DNA of 64,000 bases from RGIG8748 sp045606045 (GCA_045606045.1 JAZURE010000064.1:1-64000); one strand, 5' to 3'. Shown: positions 52,354 to 61,701, counted from the first letter of the stretch. Made by a program: numbers and translations. Notes: generated from the letters alone by a model not told the origin.

Positions 52354-52884
52354 CTACTTTATAATTGTACTGTCTGCGCTAAAAGGCTCATCGAAAATAT
52401 AGCTTCCGTAAATCATAACCTCTTTGCCGTCTATGAGGAATTTGACCTCATTTACACTATCTAAAAGACAAAGAGTGTTTACTACGGAATATATGGAAAG
52501 CTGTTCATTTGCAGTTCCGTTTTTGGATATAAACTCAGCGCTCAAATCCACGGTGCAAAGTCCATCCTCTACTGTACATGAATTCAGCCTTGTACCCTCG
52601 GGGATTACATTTATAAGCTCCTTATTTGTACTGCCCTTTAAAAGCTCCTCTGCTATAAAGGCGGCATCTTCGGATTTTTTGGAATCTACTTCTCTTACCT
52701 CGGCATACAGTCCCGAAGCATCGCTGTCTGTATAATACAGAGTTATCTTATCTTTTGCAGGAGTGTTTACTACCTCTTGTCCGTCGTCTTTTTGAGGAAT
52801 TTGCGGTTTGATGCCCCATCTTAAATTGCAGGAAACGGCAAAAAGCATACTTACAGCAATCAAAAAAACAATGATTTTCTTCAT
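52354..52884 (-). CDS. GerMN-domain lipoprotein
   Basis: The 176-residue protein begins with a lipoprotein signal (MKKIIVFLIAVSMLFAVSC, Cys at residue 19), then a short linker and one GerMN (GerM/Spo) domain (about 45-165) with LSAEFI and YSVVNTLC. GerM of Bacillus works at the sporulation septum, and LpqB of actinobacteria is a GerMN lipoprotein next to MtrAB. Here it follows a response regulator and histidine kinase, in the same order as mtrA-mtrB-lpqB. AAGGAGG precedes the ATG. Confidence 0.85.
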   Translation of the reverse strand: MKKIIVFLIAVSMLFAVSCNLRWGIKPQIPQKDDGQEVVNTPAKDKITLYYTDSDASGLYAEVREVDSKKSEDAAFIAEELLKGSTNKELINVIPEGTRLNSCTVEDGLCTVDLSAEFISKNGTANEQLSIYSVVNTLCLLDSVNEVKFLIDGKEVMIYGSYIFDEPFSADSTIIK

Positions 52885-52900
52885 CACAGTATCCTCCTTT

Positions 52901-53962
52901 TTAAAGCCAATCCACAAGCGGAAGAATAATTCTGAATTCACTTCCCTCGCCGGGAGAGCTTTCTACCTCTATTGTACCGTTGTGGAATTCTATTGCAGAC
53001 TGTGCAATGGAAAGCCCAAGTCCTGTACCGCCTGTTTCACGGCTGCGGGCTTTGTCTACACGGTAAAACCTATCAAATATTCTATGCACATCCTCGGAAG
53101 AAATACCTACACCGTTGTCTTTTACTATAATTACGGCGCGTTTTTTCTCTTTTACAAGGCTTATTTCCACCTTGCCGTTATCACCCGTATACTTAAGGGC
53201 GTTATCTGAAATATTATACACCGCCTGCCAGAGAATATCCTTGTTTGCCATTATGAGAATATCTTCGTCTGCAGACAAAATGAGCTCCTTTTCCTCCATT
53301 TCTGCTATGGGGATAAGGTTTTTGTGAATACCTGACACCACATCTTTAAGGTTTATAAGCTCCAAGGAACCCGACATAGTTTCGGTAAGGGTATCGAGCT
53401 TGGTGATGTAAAGAAGCTTATTTACAATACGGTTGAGTCTCTCTACTTCCTCGTTCATGTCCGTAAGGAATTCCCTTACATAGTCCATCTCGATATCGGG
53501 TGTCTGTATTATGGAATCCGCCATAAGCTTTATGGAGCTTAAGGGGGTTTTAAGCTCATGGGATGCATTTGATACAAACTCCGTCCTCTGCTTTTCTATT
53601 ACAGAAAATCTGTCGCTTAATTCATTAAAGGCGCTGCCAAGATTTGAAAGCTCATCCTCGCCTTCTATATCCAGCTTTTCGCTTATCTTATCGTCTGCCA
53701 TGGTCCTGAGGGTGTGTGTGTATGTTACAATCCTCTTTCTGAGCTTTGACACCGTAATAAGCGAAACCGCGCTGCATGCAGCTACGGCAAAGGCAGTAAC
53801 AACAATGGAATCTAGTAAAAGTGCAAGGGCGCTCTTTATATCCACACTCCCGTTTGTACGCATAACACCAAGCGCAGCCATAGTAACATTTACTATAAAA
53901 AGTACGGGTATGCTTACGCAAAGGTAGAGTATGGCGCATCTTAATGTGATGCGCCTTGACAT
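52901..53962 (-). CDS. sensor histidine kinase
   Basis: The 353-residue protein has two N-terminal membrane helices (about 10-32 and 45-68) with only a short stretch between, so it has almost no extracytoplasmic sensor domain. A HAMP-like region (to about 125) is followed by the phosphoacceptor SNASHELKTPLSSIK, then the ATPase with NISDNALKYTGDNG, DNGVGI and GTGLGLSI. It may sense through the membrane or through a partner, such as the lipoprotein encoded next. It follows its response regulator by 13 bases. Confidence 0.92.
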   Translation of the reverse strand: MSRRITLRCAILYLCVSIPVLFIVNVTMAALGVMRTNGSVDIKSALALLLDSIVVTAFAVAACSAVSLITVSKLRKRIVTYTHTLRTMADDKISEKLDIEGEDELSNLGSAFNELSDRFSVIEKQRTEFVSNASHELKTPLSSIKLMADSIIQTPDIEMDYVREFLTDMNEEVERLNRIVNKLLYITKLDTLTETMSGSLELINLKDVVSGIHKNLIPIAEMEEKELILSADEDILIMANKDILWQAVYNISDNALKYTGDNGKVEISLVKEKKRAVIIVKDNGVGISSEDVHRIFDRFYRVDKARSRETGGTGLGLSIAQSAIEFHNGTIEVESSPGEGSEFRIILPLVDWL

Positions 53963-53975
53963 CTTTGTTTTGATT

Positions 53976-54662
53976 TTATGTAATATCTTTGAAATAGTAA
54001 CCAGCTCCCCACTTTGTAAGCAGATATATGGGCTCTGCGCTGTTTGGCTCTATCTTCTCGCGAAGACGCCTTACATGAACATCCACAGTTCTTGCATCGC
54101 CGGGATAGTCATAGCCCCATATAAGGTCAAGAAGATTTTCTCTTGAATAAACCTTGCCGGGGTTGCACACCAAAAGGTCCATAAGGTCGAATTCCTTACT
54201 TGTAAGGTCTACCGTCTGTCCCTCTATGGTAACGGTGCGCTGGTTATAATCAAGTTCTACTGTACCCATCTTGATTTTGGAACGGTCTCCGTCCTTGGAT
54301 ACAGGGGTTATGCGGCGCATTATTGCCTTTACCCTCGCCTTTAATTCCAATATATTAAAGGGTTTTGTGATATAGTCGTCTGCACCGTATTCGAGACCCA
54401 TGATTTTATCCATGTCCTCTGTCTTGGCAGTTACCATGATAATCGGTATGCTCGAGAACTCCCTTATCTTCTGGCATACGGAAAGTCCGTCTATCTTGGG
54501 AAGCATAAGGTCAAGTATTATAATATCCAAATTCTTATCGTGAGCAAGCTTTAACGCTTCCTCGCCGTCGTATGCTGTTTCTACTGTATAGCCGTCCTGC
54601 TCAAAGTTGAACTTCATACCTTTTACAAGAAGCTTTTCATCATCCACAATGAGTATTTTCAT
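53976..54662 (-). CDS. OmpR/PhoB-type response regulator
   Basis: The 228-residue protein has a receiver domain with phosphoacceptor Asp in IIILDLMLPKIDG and conserved Lys in YITKPF, and a winged-helix output domain with LTSKEFDLMDLL and DVHVRRLREKIE. It resembles the WalR/MtrA-type envelope regulators. GGAGG precedes the ATG. It pairs with the kinase that follows. Confidence 0.95.
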   Translation of the reverse strand: MKILIVDDEKLLVKGMKFNFEQDGYTVETAYDGEEALKLAHDKNLDIIILDLMLPKIDGLSVCQKIREFSSIPIIMVTAKTEDMDKIMGLEYGADDYITKPFNILELKARVKAIMRRITPVSKDGDRSKIKMGTVELDYNQRTVTIEGQTVDLTSKEFDLMDLLVCNPGKVYSRENLLDLIWGYDYPGDARTVDVHVRRLREKIEPNSAEPIYLLTKWGAGYYFKDIT

Positions 54663-54666
54663 TCTT

Positions 54667-55221
54667 TCATTCCTCCGTATTATTTATTTCCGAGGTTATA
54701 ATATAGTTCTTTATTTCTTCAAATGTTTTCTCGCCTATTCCCCGCACATTCATTATATCCGAAATCTTAGAAAACTCACCGTTATTTATACGGTAATCCA
54801 AAATTCTCTGTGCTGTCACCTCGCCGATACCGGGTATAAGCATGAGCTTTTCTTTATCGGCAGTATTTATATTTACAACAGGCACAACATCGGGTATATC
54901 ATCTAATAGTATACTCGGTACAATTATATGCGAGCCACCGATAACAATAGCATCAAGGTCTATTAAATCCGTATCGGCATAATGAGTTACACCGCCTGCA
55001 GAGTATATAACATCGCAAACTCTCGAGCCCTCCGCCACGGAATAAACTCCGGGGTTTACAACCTCTCCCTCTACGCTTACCTTGAATCGCTCTGACCTTT
55101 TGGGTGAAGATACATATGCCTCAATATCTGTACTGCGGCTTTTTATATACATACCCACACACGACAAAAGCGCTGCCGCAATAATAAGCGCGGTTAGCTT
55201 TTCTATCTTTTCGTACCACAT
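54667..55221 (-). CDS. comEA: competence protein ComEA
   Basis: ComEA binds double-stranded DNA at the cell surface during uptake. The 184-residue protein has an N-terminal membrane anchor (about 8-26), a SLBB-like domain (VSVEGEVVNPGVYSV) and a C-terminal helix-hairpin-helix domain with VVNINTADKEKLMLIPGIGE and MNVRGIGEKTFEEI. It lies 1 base after rpoD, not beside comEC, so competence genes are split between housekeeping operons. Confidence 0.92.
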   Translation of the reverse strand: MWYEKIEKLTALIIAAALLSCVGMYIKSRSTDIEAYVSSPKRSERFKVSVEGEVVNPGVYSVAEGSRVCDVIYSAGGVTHYADTDLIDLDAIVIGGSHIIVPSILLDDIPDVVPVVNINTADKEKLMLIPGIGEVTAQRILDYRINNGEFSKISDIMNVRGIGEKTFEEIKNYIITSEINNTEE

Positions 55222-55222
55222 A

Positions 55223-56311
55223 TTACTCCAGATAATCCTTTAATTTCTTACTGCGGCTGGGGTGTCTTAACTTACGAAGAGCCTTGGCTTCTATCTGCCT
55301 TATACGCTCTCTTGTAACATTGAATTCCTTACCAACCTCTTCAAGTGTGCGGCTTCTGCCGTCGTCAAGACCGAAACGAAGCTTTAATACCTTCGCCTCC
55401 CTTGGTGTAAGGGTATCGAGCACGGATATAAGCTGCTCCTTAAGAAGTGCAAATGCAGCCATCTCCGACGGTGCAGGGGCATCGCTGTCGGGAATAAAGT
55501 CGCCAAGAATACTGTCCTCTTCTTCACCTATAGGTGTTTCCAAAGATACAGGCTCCTGTGCTATCTTCATTATTTCGCGCACACGCTCCTTGCTCATATT
55601 CATCTCCTTGGCAATTTCGTCAACATGAGGCTCTCTGCCAAGTTCCTGAAGAAGCTGTCTTGAAACTCGTATAAGCTTATTTATGGTTTCTACCATATGG
55701 ACAGGTATTCTTATGGTTCTTGCCTGGTCGGCTATGGCTCTTGTGATAGCCTGTCTTATCCACCAGGTTGCATAGGTACTGAACTTATAGCCCTTGGTGT
55801 AATCGAACTTTTCTACAGCCTTAATAAGACCTAAATTACCCTCCTGGATAAGGTCTAAAAAGAGCATACCTCTGCCCACATATCTTTTAGCTATACTTAC
55901 AACAAGTCGCAGGTTTGCTTCGGCAAGCTTCTTTTTTGCGACCTCGTCGCCCTCGTGCATGCGCTCAGCATAGTAAACCTCCTCCTCTGCAGAAAGAAGC
56001 GGCACCTTACCTATATCCTTAAGGTACATGCGCACAGGGTCATCAAGACCGATACCCTCGGGAACGGATATGTCTATCTCCTCTTCGGAGGTCTGGATTT
56101 CCTGAAGCTCCTTTTCCATATCCTTTACAAGCTCTATGCCCATTGCTTCCAGACTTTCGTAGAATTTCTCCACATCTTTTACATCGATATCGAATTCCGT
56201 TAAGGCTTCCTCGATTTCTTTAAAGGACAAAACTCCGTTCTTCTTTCCAAGCTCTACAAGCTCCAGCATAGCGGTCTTTTTGTCTGTAATCTTCTTTTCT
56301 TCTTTTTGCAC
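55223..56311 (-). CDS. rpoD: RNA polymerase primary sigma factor SigA
   Basis: The 362-residue protein has sigma region 1.1 (1-75), region 1.2 (DDPVRMYLKDIG), region 2 with RLVVSIAKRYVGRGM and KGYKFSTYATWWIRQAITRA, region 3, and region 4 with TLEEVGKEFNVTRERIRQIE. It starts at a GTG with GGAG 6 bases before. It follows dnaG by 40 bases, the classic dnaG-rpoD pairing. Confidence 0.97.
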   Translation of the reverse strand: MQKEEKKITDKKTAMLELVELGKKNGVLSFKEIEEALTEFDIDVKDVEKFYESLEAMGIELVKDMEKELQEIQTSEEEIDISVPEGIGLDDPVRMYLKDIGKVPLLSAEEEVYYAERMHEGDEVAKKKLAEANLRLVVSIAKRYVGRGMLFLDLIQEGNLGLIKAVEKFDYTKGYKFSTYATWWIRQAITRAIADQARTIRIPVHMVETINKLIRVSRQLLQELGREPHVDEIAKEMNMSKERVREIMKIAQEPVSLETPIGEEEDSILGDFIPDSDAPAPSEMAAFALLKEQLISVLDTLTPREAKVLKLRFGLDDGRSRTLEEVGKEFNVTRERIRQIEAKALRKLRHPSRSKKLKDYLE

Positions 56312-56351
56312 ACTAATGCTCCTTCCTCAAGATATTTATAATCTTAAAGTA

Positions 56352-58109
56352 TCATTGGTTTTTGATAATTTCGTTTAAAAGATTTATTTTATCAGGGTTG
56401 TCCCCATTTAACTGATTTAATATGTTTTTTCGGTTTACCCTTTCGGTTATTACCCTAAGGTAATCATCAAATGCTTTTAAGTCGTCATCACTGCGGTTGT
56501 CCAAAGAAAGAATAAGAGAAATCTCTTTTATATCCTCTTCCTCGGTAAACAAATCCAGTATATGCGATTGCTCTATGTTTTTGTCTATACTGTAAAATGC
56601 CAGTATATAGTTTAAGAGCCTTTTGTGAATGTCTTTTTCAAAAATATCGGGAGATATTTTTTCCTTTCTGTGCTTATATACCATACGGTTGGATATAATA
56701 ACAGAAAGAAGCTGTTGTCTTGTTCGCTCCAAAACCGCATCCGATGAAAACGCTGTCTTGCGCTGGGCAATCATGGTAACATCGGGCGTTTCCTCCCTGT
56801 TTTGTGTATTTACGGTGCTAACCGCCTTTACAATGCCAAGCTGTGAATATATGGCATTTGACGACACCTTTGTCCTCCTGGAAAGCTCCTCTACATATAC
56901 ATCCAGTTCCACAGGATTTCTTATAAGATGCATATATTCAAGAATGCTTGCCACAAAAGATACTTTCTGCGAATTTTGCGTTACATCATAGTCTCTCTCA
57001 AAAGTATCCATTAAATACATCATATCTGATTTTCGTTTGGAAATGCAGTTGTTAAACCTCGTAACTCCAAACGCATTTATATACTCGTCGGGGTCTTTTT
57101 TATCCTTGAGATTAAGGACAGAAATCGCCACATCGTGGGCACGAAGCAGCCTTATTGCCTTGTTGGTGGCTTTTCTTCCTGCACCGTCGCTGTCGTAGCA
57201 TATGACGACCTCTTTGAATTCCGAGGCAAGAATCTTTGCCTGACTTTCGGTAAGTGCCGTTCCGAGTGTTGCTACCGTATTAAGATAGCCGTTTTTGGCA
57301 AGGGCGATAACATCCATATAACCCTCTACCAAAATCACAAACTCTCTGCCCGCGCGCCTTGCGGCGTTGAGGAAGTAGAGATTGCGGCTTTTATTGAAAA
57401 CAGGTGTATCGGGTGAATTTAGGTATTTTGATTTGCTCTCGCCAAGAGTTCTCCCTCCAAAGCCTATGACACGATTTCGAGTGTCGAATATGGGAAACAT
57501 AACTCTGTCGCGGTAGAAATCATAGTATTTGCCGTTGTCACCGCTTTTTATAAGCCCTGCTTTAAGTATAAGGCTCTCGGGATATCCTGACGATGTGAGA
57601 TGCTTAAACAGTGCATCCCAGCTATCTCTGGCATATCCGAGATAAAATTTCTTTGCATCGGCACCTGTAAGGGCGCGCATCTTCATGTATTCCACAGCCT
57701 TCTTGCCATCTTTTAAATTGTTGTAAAAATAATCTGCCGCCGCCTGATTTATTTCGTAAATGGCGTCTCTTTCCTTGGCAAGTACAGCGTGTTTTGCGCT
57801 TTCTTTGTCGGTGGGTTTGGGAAGTGTGATTCCTGCGCGTTCTGCCAGCTTTTCCACAGCTTCCACAAACGGCATATTTTCAATTTTCATCATGAAGTGG
57901 ATTACATTTCCGCCCTCTCCGCAACCAAAGCAATGGAATATTCCCTTTTGGGGCGATACAGAAAACGAAGGCGTCTTCTCATTGTGAAAAGGACACAGTC
58001 CTACATATGAGTTTCCCGCCTTCTTAAGATGTACATATTGTGAAATAATGTCGCGGATATCGTTCTTGTCTGCCACTTCGCGTATTAAATATTCAGGATA
58101 TAAAGGCAT
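56352..58109 (-). CDS. dnaG: DNA primase
   Basis: DnaG makes RNA primers for replication. The 585-residue protein has the N-terminal zinc-binding domain (CPFHNEKTPSF and CFGCGEGG), the TOPRIM core with VILVEGYMDVIAL and YDSDGAGRKA, and a C-terminal helicase-interacting region. The ATG at 58109 follows AGGAGG at the right distance. It lies between dgt and rpoD. Confidence 0.96.
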   Translation of the reverse strand: MPLYPEYLIREVADKNDIRDIISQYVHLKKAGNSYVGLCPFHNEKTPSFSVSPQKGIFHCFGCGEGGNVIHFMMKIENMPFVEAVEKLAERAGITLPKPTDKESAKHAVLAKERDAIYEINQAAADYFYNNLKDGKKAVEYMKMRALTGADAKKFYLGYARDSWDALFKHLTSSGYPESLILKAGLIKSGDNGKYYDFYRDRVMFPIFDTRNRVIGFGGRTLGESKSKYLNSPDTPVFNKSRNLYFLNAARRAGREFVILVEGYMDVIALAKNGYLNTVATLGTALTESQAKILASEFKEVVICYDSDGAGRKATNKAIRLLRAHDVAISVLNLKDKKDPDEYINAFGVTRFNNCISKRKSDMMYLMDTFERDYDVTQNSQKVSFVASILEYMHLIRNPVELDVYVEELSRRTKVSSNAIYSQLGIVKAVSTVNTQNREETPDVTMIAQRKTAFSSDAVLERTRQQLLSVIISNRMVYKHRKEKISPDIFEKDIHKRLLNYILAFYSIDKNIEQSHILDLFTEEEDIKEISLILSLDNRSDDDLKAFDDYLRVITERVNRKNILNQLNGDNPDKINLLNEIIKNQ

Positions 58110-58155
58110 AATCAACCTCCTATATATCCTATTCGACAAAAAACAAAAAATCCCT

Positions 58156-59151
58156 TTAAAATTTTGGACTCGGCATAAATAAATCGTTAAATAATCTTAT
58201 GCAGTAATTATCCGTCATGCAAGATATATAATCGCACACCACCGTATGAGTATCCCAGTTTGCAAGGAGACTTGCAAATTCTTCGGGAAGCTTTTCGGGG
58301 TTTTTGTAAAAATAATTATATATCTTCTCTATAACCATGTACGGCTGAAAGTCTTTTACCGCAAGCTTTTCGTATACCTCTGTGAACATAAACTGTCTTA
58401 AGGCAAGCATGTCCTTTTCGGTATCGTGGCTCATGGAAATATAGCCGTTCTTTGCGCTCTCGGTTACGATGTCCTTTATAAGAAAACCTATCCTCTGTGA
58501 GTGCCTTGCACCGATAGAAAACACAAGTTCAACGGGCAGGTCTTCTTTTTTTATAATGCCTGCACGAAGTGCATCATCTATGTCGTGGTTAATATATGCA
58601 AAACGGTCTGCATACTTAATAACAGCACCCTCCATGGTGGAAGCAAGGCTTGCCCCCGAGTGATTTAATATCCCATCTCTTACCTCATGGGTTAAATTCA
58701 TCCCTTTTCCGTCTTTTTCGAGCACATCTGCAACACGAAGACTCTGTTCGTAGTGCCTGAAACCGTTTGGGTTTAAACTGTCGAGTGCTCTCTCGCCCGA
58801 ATGTCCAAAGGGTGTATGACCTAAATCATGCCCCATTGCAATAGCTTCTGCAAGGTCTTCGTTGAGTTTAAGGGCACGACATATGGTTCGCGCTATCTGC
58901 GAAACCTCCAGAGTGTGTGTAAGGCGTGTACGAAAATGGTCATTGTCGGCAAGGATGAATACCTGTGTTTTATGCTTAAGTCTTCTAAATGACTTGGAAT
59001 GGATTATCCTGTCTCTGTCGCGGGAGAAATCCGTCCTTAAATCACACTTTTCTTCGGGAATGCGTCTTCCCTTGCTCTCTGCCGATTTGCATGCCAAATC
59101 AGAAAGCAGATTATACTCCTCGTTTTCATATTGTTCTCTTATTGTAAGCAT
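58156..59151 (-). CDS. dgt: deoxyguanosinetriphosphate triphosphohydrolase-like protein
   Basis: Dgt enzymes hydrolyse dNTPs to nucleoside and triphosphate. The 331-residue HD-domain protein has FRRLKHKTQVF, RTRLTHTLEVSQIAR and the metal ligands in MGHDLGHTPFGHSGE. GAGGTG lies 7 bases before the ATG. It opens the dgt-dnaG-rpoD run; upstream lies a 320-base region with a promoter and an unusual leader that recurs at 63.8 kb. Confidence 0.92.
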   Translation of the reverse strand: MLTIREQYENEEYNLLSDLACKSAESKGRRIPEEKCDLRTDFSRDRDRIIHSKSFRRLKHKTQVFILADNDHFRTRLTHTLEVSQIARTICRALKLNEDLAEAIAMGHDLGHTPFGHSGERALDSLNPNGFRHYEQSLRVADVLEKDGKGMNLTHEVRDGILNHSGASLASTMEGAVIKYADRFAYINHDIDDALRAGIIKKEDLPVELVFSIGARHSQRIGFLIKDIVTESAKNGYISMSHDTEKDMLALRQFMFTEVYEKLAVKDFQPYMVIEKIYNYFYKNPEKLPEEFASLLANWDTHTVVCDYISCMTDNYCIRLFNDLFMPSPKF

Positions 59152-59188
59152 ACTTTGTCACCTCTTAATACAAATGTTGTAGGCTTGT

Positions 59189-59439
59189 TTCAAGACCGCA
59201 CAACAGTGAATAGTAAGAACCATCACCCAACACGAAATCACAGATTTCTGTTGGGTATCCGAGAACCTTGTTATGTTAAAGCATAATATGGACCTACTAA
59301 CTTTCCCCTGTTTTTCAACCGTTTTTCCTTTAACACTTTTCTATAGAACCCTCGGGAATACTGGATTTTCTCGATATTTAATTATATCATAAATGTTTAA
59401 AAATTGCAAACTAATCCTTTAAATTGTATGGACTTGACA
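59189..59439 (-). repeat. copy A of a repeated promoter-leader sequence, upstream of dgt
   Basis: The gap between dgt and the serine dehydratase gene is filled by a sequence that recurs at 63749-63926. The shared part is a 35-bp block covering 59404-59439, a promoter, a 7-bp hairpin with invariant loop AATCCAGTA (59352-59374, minus strand), and the block GGACCTACTAACTTTCCC (59290-59307, plus reading). It ends with AACAGTGAATA (from 59202). Copy A carries an extra 70-80 bases (59212-59289) with its own hairpin CCCAACA/TGTTGGG. Closing-pair changes (U-A here, G-C in copy B) keep the first stem. It may be a structured 5' leader of dgt-dnaG-rpoD. Confidence 0.75.
59381..59409 (-). promoter_or_regulatory. 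sigma-A promoter of the dgt-dnaG-rpoD run
   Basis: TTGCAA and TATAAT on the minus strand are 17 bases apart. Transcription should begin near 59374, giving a leader of about 220 bases before dgt. Confidence 0.78.
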
Positions 59440-59477
59440 CAAGTTGAAAAACAATACAATCCACCCAATTGTGTTTA

Positions 59478-60914
59478 TCATATATGAATTTTGGCAAGTC
59501 CTGCCTCAGAAGTTTCTTTATATGATTTGTGCATATCATTACCTGTTTCTTTCATTGTTTGAATAACTTTATCTAGAGAAATTTTCCTTGTATTCCATAG
59601 AAAACTTGCTAAATTAACAGCATTTATTGCTCTCATTGCAGCAACTGCATTCCGCTCAATGCAGGGAATCTGTACCAACCCGCAAATCGGATCACATGTA
59701 AGCCCCAAATGATGTTCTATCGCAATTTCTGCAGCATACTCAATTTTATCAATAGAAAGATCAAACAATTCACCCAGAGCGGCAGAAGCCATAGCACAGG
59801 CACTTCCAACTTCTGCCTGACATCCGCACTCTGCTCCTGAAATTGAAGCGTTTGTTTTTATCAAATTTCCTATTATTCCTGCTGTCATAAGTGCACGAAC
59901 TATGCTTTCATCACTAAAACTGTTTTTCTCTTGCTGATAGTATAATACCGCCGGCACAATACCTGCCGCACCACAAGTAGGTGCAGTAACAATTTTTTCT
60001 CCCGATGCGTTTTGTTCGCCAACAGCAAAAGCATAAGCGCAAACTTTTCTGTTTTCTTTTGTTACAGGAGTTTCGTCAACATGTTGGCTGTTAAATAAAG
60101 AGTTTGCTTTCTTTTGAACTCCCAAACCACCGGGAAGTTCCCCTGTGTCTATCAGTCCGTTTTTAATAGATATTTTCATAGCATCCCATATGCTTTGCAT
60201 ATAGTCTAAAAAATCTTTGCCTTCATTTTCAATAGCATATTGCCAAAGCCTTATGTTCTTTTCTTCACAATATTTCGCTATAGAGCTAAATCTATCAAGC
60301 TTATATATCTTTTCTGGCTTTCTTACAACATCATTCTCAAACGCAATACTTCCGCCACCTATACTAAAAACCTTAACTCTTTCTTGCTCAACATTTTTCT
60401 TGTAAGAAATAAGTTCCATTGTATTAGGATGCGGAATATCTTCAAAAATGTAGTTAAACTCTACTTTGCATTCATATGGGCAAAATGTTTTCCTAATTAC
60501 TTCGTCTGTGCAATGTCCTTTGCCCGTTTTAGCAAGAGAACCATAAAGGATAGCCTTGTATCTATCTGCATCTTTATTTCTTTTTTTAAAAATCAAGCAT
60601 GCCCTTTCGGGTCCGATTGTATGTGAGCTTGATGGTCCTCGGCCGATTTTATATAATTCTGTCAATGATTCCATACCGCCGACAACACTATCTCTTTCTG
60701 TTTTTATATGATATGAAATTTCAAAAAAACTTTCTACTTGTACATTAAAAATTCTTGCTAAAGAAATAAGATTTTCTCCCGACGGTTTTGATAATCCCGA
60801 TTCCCATTTTGAAACTGCCCTGTCGCTAATCCCCAGTAAATCTCCGAGTTTCTTTTGCGTTATGTGATTTAATTCTCTCAATTCTTTAATTTTATTTGAA
60901 TTGAATTTATCCAT
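59478..60914 (-). CDS. XRE helix-turn-helix fused to iron-sulfur L-serine dehydratase
   Basis: Residues 5-65 are a Cro/C1-type helix-turn-helix (ITQKKLGDLLGISDRAVSKW). Residues 80-478 are a single-chain L-serine ammonia-lyase that makes pyruvate and ammonia. The beta part starts ELYKIGRGPSSSHTIGPERA. The alpha part has APTCGAAGIVPAVL, SGAECGCQAEVG and CDPICGLVQIPCIERNA, with Cys for the [4Fe-4S] cluster. All catalytic blocks seem present. The N-terminal DNA-binding domain is unusual for this enzyme and suggests control of its own expression. GAGGTAG precedes the ATG. Codon usage is more AT-rich than in the neighbouring core genes, fitting acquisition. Confidence 0.88.
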   Translation of the reverse strand: MDKFNSNKIKELRELNHITQKKLGDLLGISDRAVSKWESGLSKPSGENLISLARIFNVQVESFFEISYHIKTERDSVVGGMESLTELYKIGRGPSSSHTIGPERACLIFKKRNKDADRYKAILYGSLAKTGKGHCTDEVIRKTFCPYECKVEFNYIFEDIPHPNTMELISYKKNVEQERVKVFSIGGGSIAFENDVVRKPEKIYKLDRFSSIAKYCEEKNIRLWQYAIENEGKDFLDYMQSIWDAMKISIKNGLIDTGELPGGLGVQKKANSLFNSQHVDETPVTKENRKVCAYAFAVGEQNASGEKIVTAPTCGAAGIVPAVLYYQQEKNSFSDESIVRALMTAGIIGNLIKTNASISGAECGCQAEVGSACAMASAALGELFDLSIDKIEYAAEIAIEHHLGLTCDPICGLVQIPCIERNAVAAMRAINAVNLASFLWNTRKISLDKVIQTMKETGNDMHKSYKETSEAGLAKIHI

Positions 60915-60934
60915 ATTTATCTACCTCGTATAAG

Positions 60935-61090
60935 TTATTTTACTAATATTATAAGCAAAAAACTTCCAACTATAAAGGTATTTACAAATACTATCAGCAT
61001 GCCAACTCCACCTGTGGTTGATATGACTTTTGCTTTCTTATATCGTCTCAATTTATCTATTTTATATGTCGTTTTACCTATTGTAAACAT
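60935..61090 (-). CDS. possible small membrane protein, 51 aa
   Basis: A short frame starts inside the end of the GNAT gene (13-base overlap) and finishes 21 bases before the serine dehydratase start. The product has a basic N-terminal half (KLRRYKKAKV) and a C-terminal hydrophobic helix (MLIVFVNTFIVGSFLLIILV). The ribosome-binding site is weak. It is included because hydrophobic residues cluster as in a real membrane helix, but it could be chance. Confidence 0.35.
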   Translation of the reverse strand: MFTIGKTTYKIDKLRRYKKAKVISTTGGVGMLIVFVNTFIVGSFLLIILVK

Positions 61091-61602
61091 AAAACTCGAT
61101 AATAAGGACAAATATCTTCAAAATATCCGTCTTTCATACGAAATCCTTTTGGAATTGTTCCTAATTGAATGAATCCGAGACGCTCATATAAATGTCTGGC
61201 ATGTTCATTTGTTGCAACAACTGCATTGAATTGCAAAATTGAAAAACCGTATTCACGTCCCTGCTCAATACAATCCAATACCATTTTTTCACCTATATGT
61301 AATCCCCTGCTTTGCGAACTTACAGCATAACTTGCATTGCAAATATGACTACATCTGCCAATATTATTTGGATGTAAAATATAAAGCCCATATATTTTCT
61401 CTGTTTCGATATCTACCGCAACACCTGTATAAGTCTGCGCGGCAAAAAAATTTATTCCGCTTTCAAGACTTAAATATTCTTCTTGCGGAAATGCATTTCC
61501 TTCCTCAACAACTTCGTTCCAAATTTGTATCATTTCAATTAAGTTTTTTCTTCGTATTCGCGAATTAATATTTTCATTATGCCTCACCTCGCAAATTTTC
61601 AT
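61078..61602 (-). CDS. GNAT family N-acetyltransferase
   Basis: The 174-residue protein has a GNAT fold: central strands followed by the acetyl-CoA loop SSQSRGLHIGEKM and the typical C-terminal NAVVATNEHARHLYERLGF motif. The substrate is unknown. AT-rich and on the accessory island, it lies upstream of the serine dehydratase gene. Confidence 0.85.
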   Translation of the reverse strand: MKICEVRHNENINSRIRRKNLIEMIQIWNEVVEEGNAFPQEEYLSLESGINFFAAQTYTGVAVDIETEKIYGLYILHPNNIGRCSHICNASYAVSSQSRGLHIGEKMVLDCIEQGREYGFSILQFNAVVATNEHARHLYERLGFIQLGTIPKGFRMKDGYFEDICPYYRVLCLQ

Positions 61603-61701
61603 TTGTATTTTCGACAGTATTCGACAATCATTATATAAAGACTGTATAATCTATATGCCGATGTTTTTAATAAAACCTCATGTCAAATTAGAAACAATAA
61701 T

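Noticed and set aside
59189..59439. T-box or purine riboswitch for the dgt leader
   Set aside because: No TGGNACCGCG box, no specifier stem, and no purine aptamer core could be found; no terminator hairpin stands before dgt.
61612..61627. Two TCGACA repeats upstream of the GNAT gene, resembling the iteron core
   Set aside because: Only six bases match and the context differs; probably coincidence.
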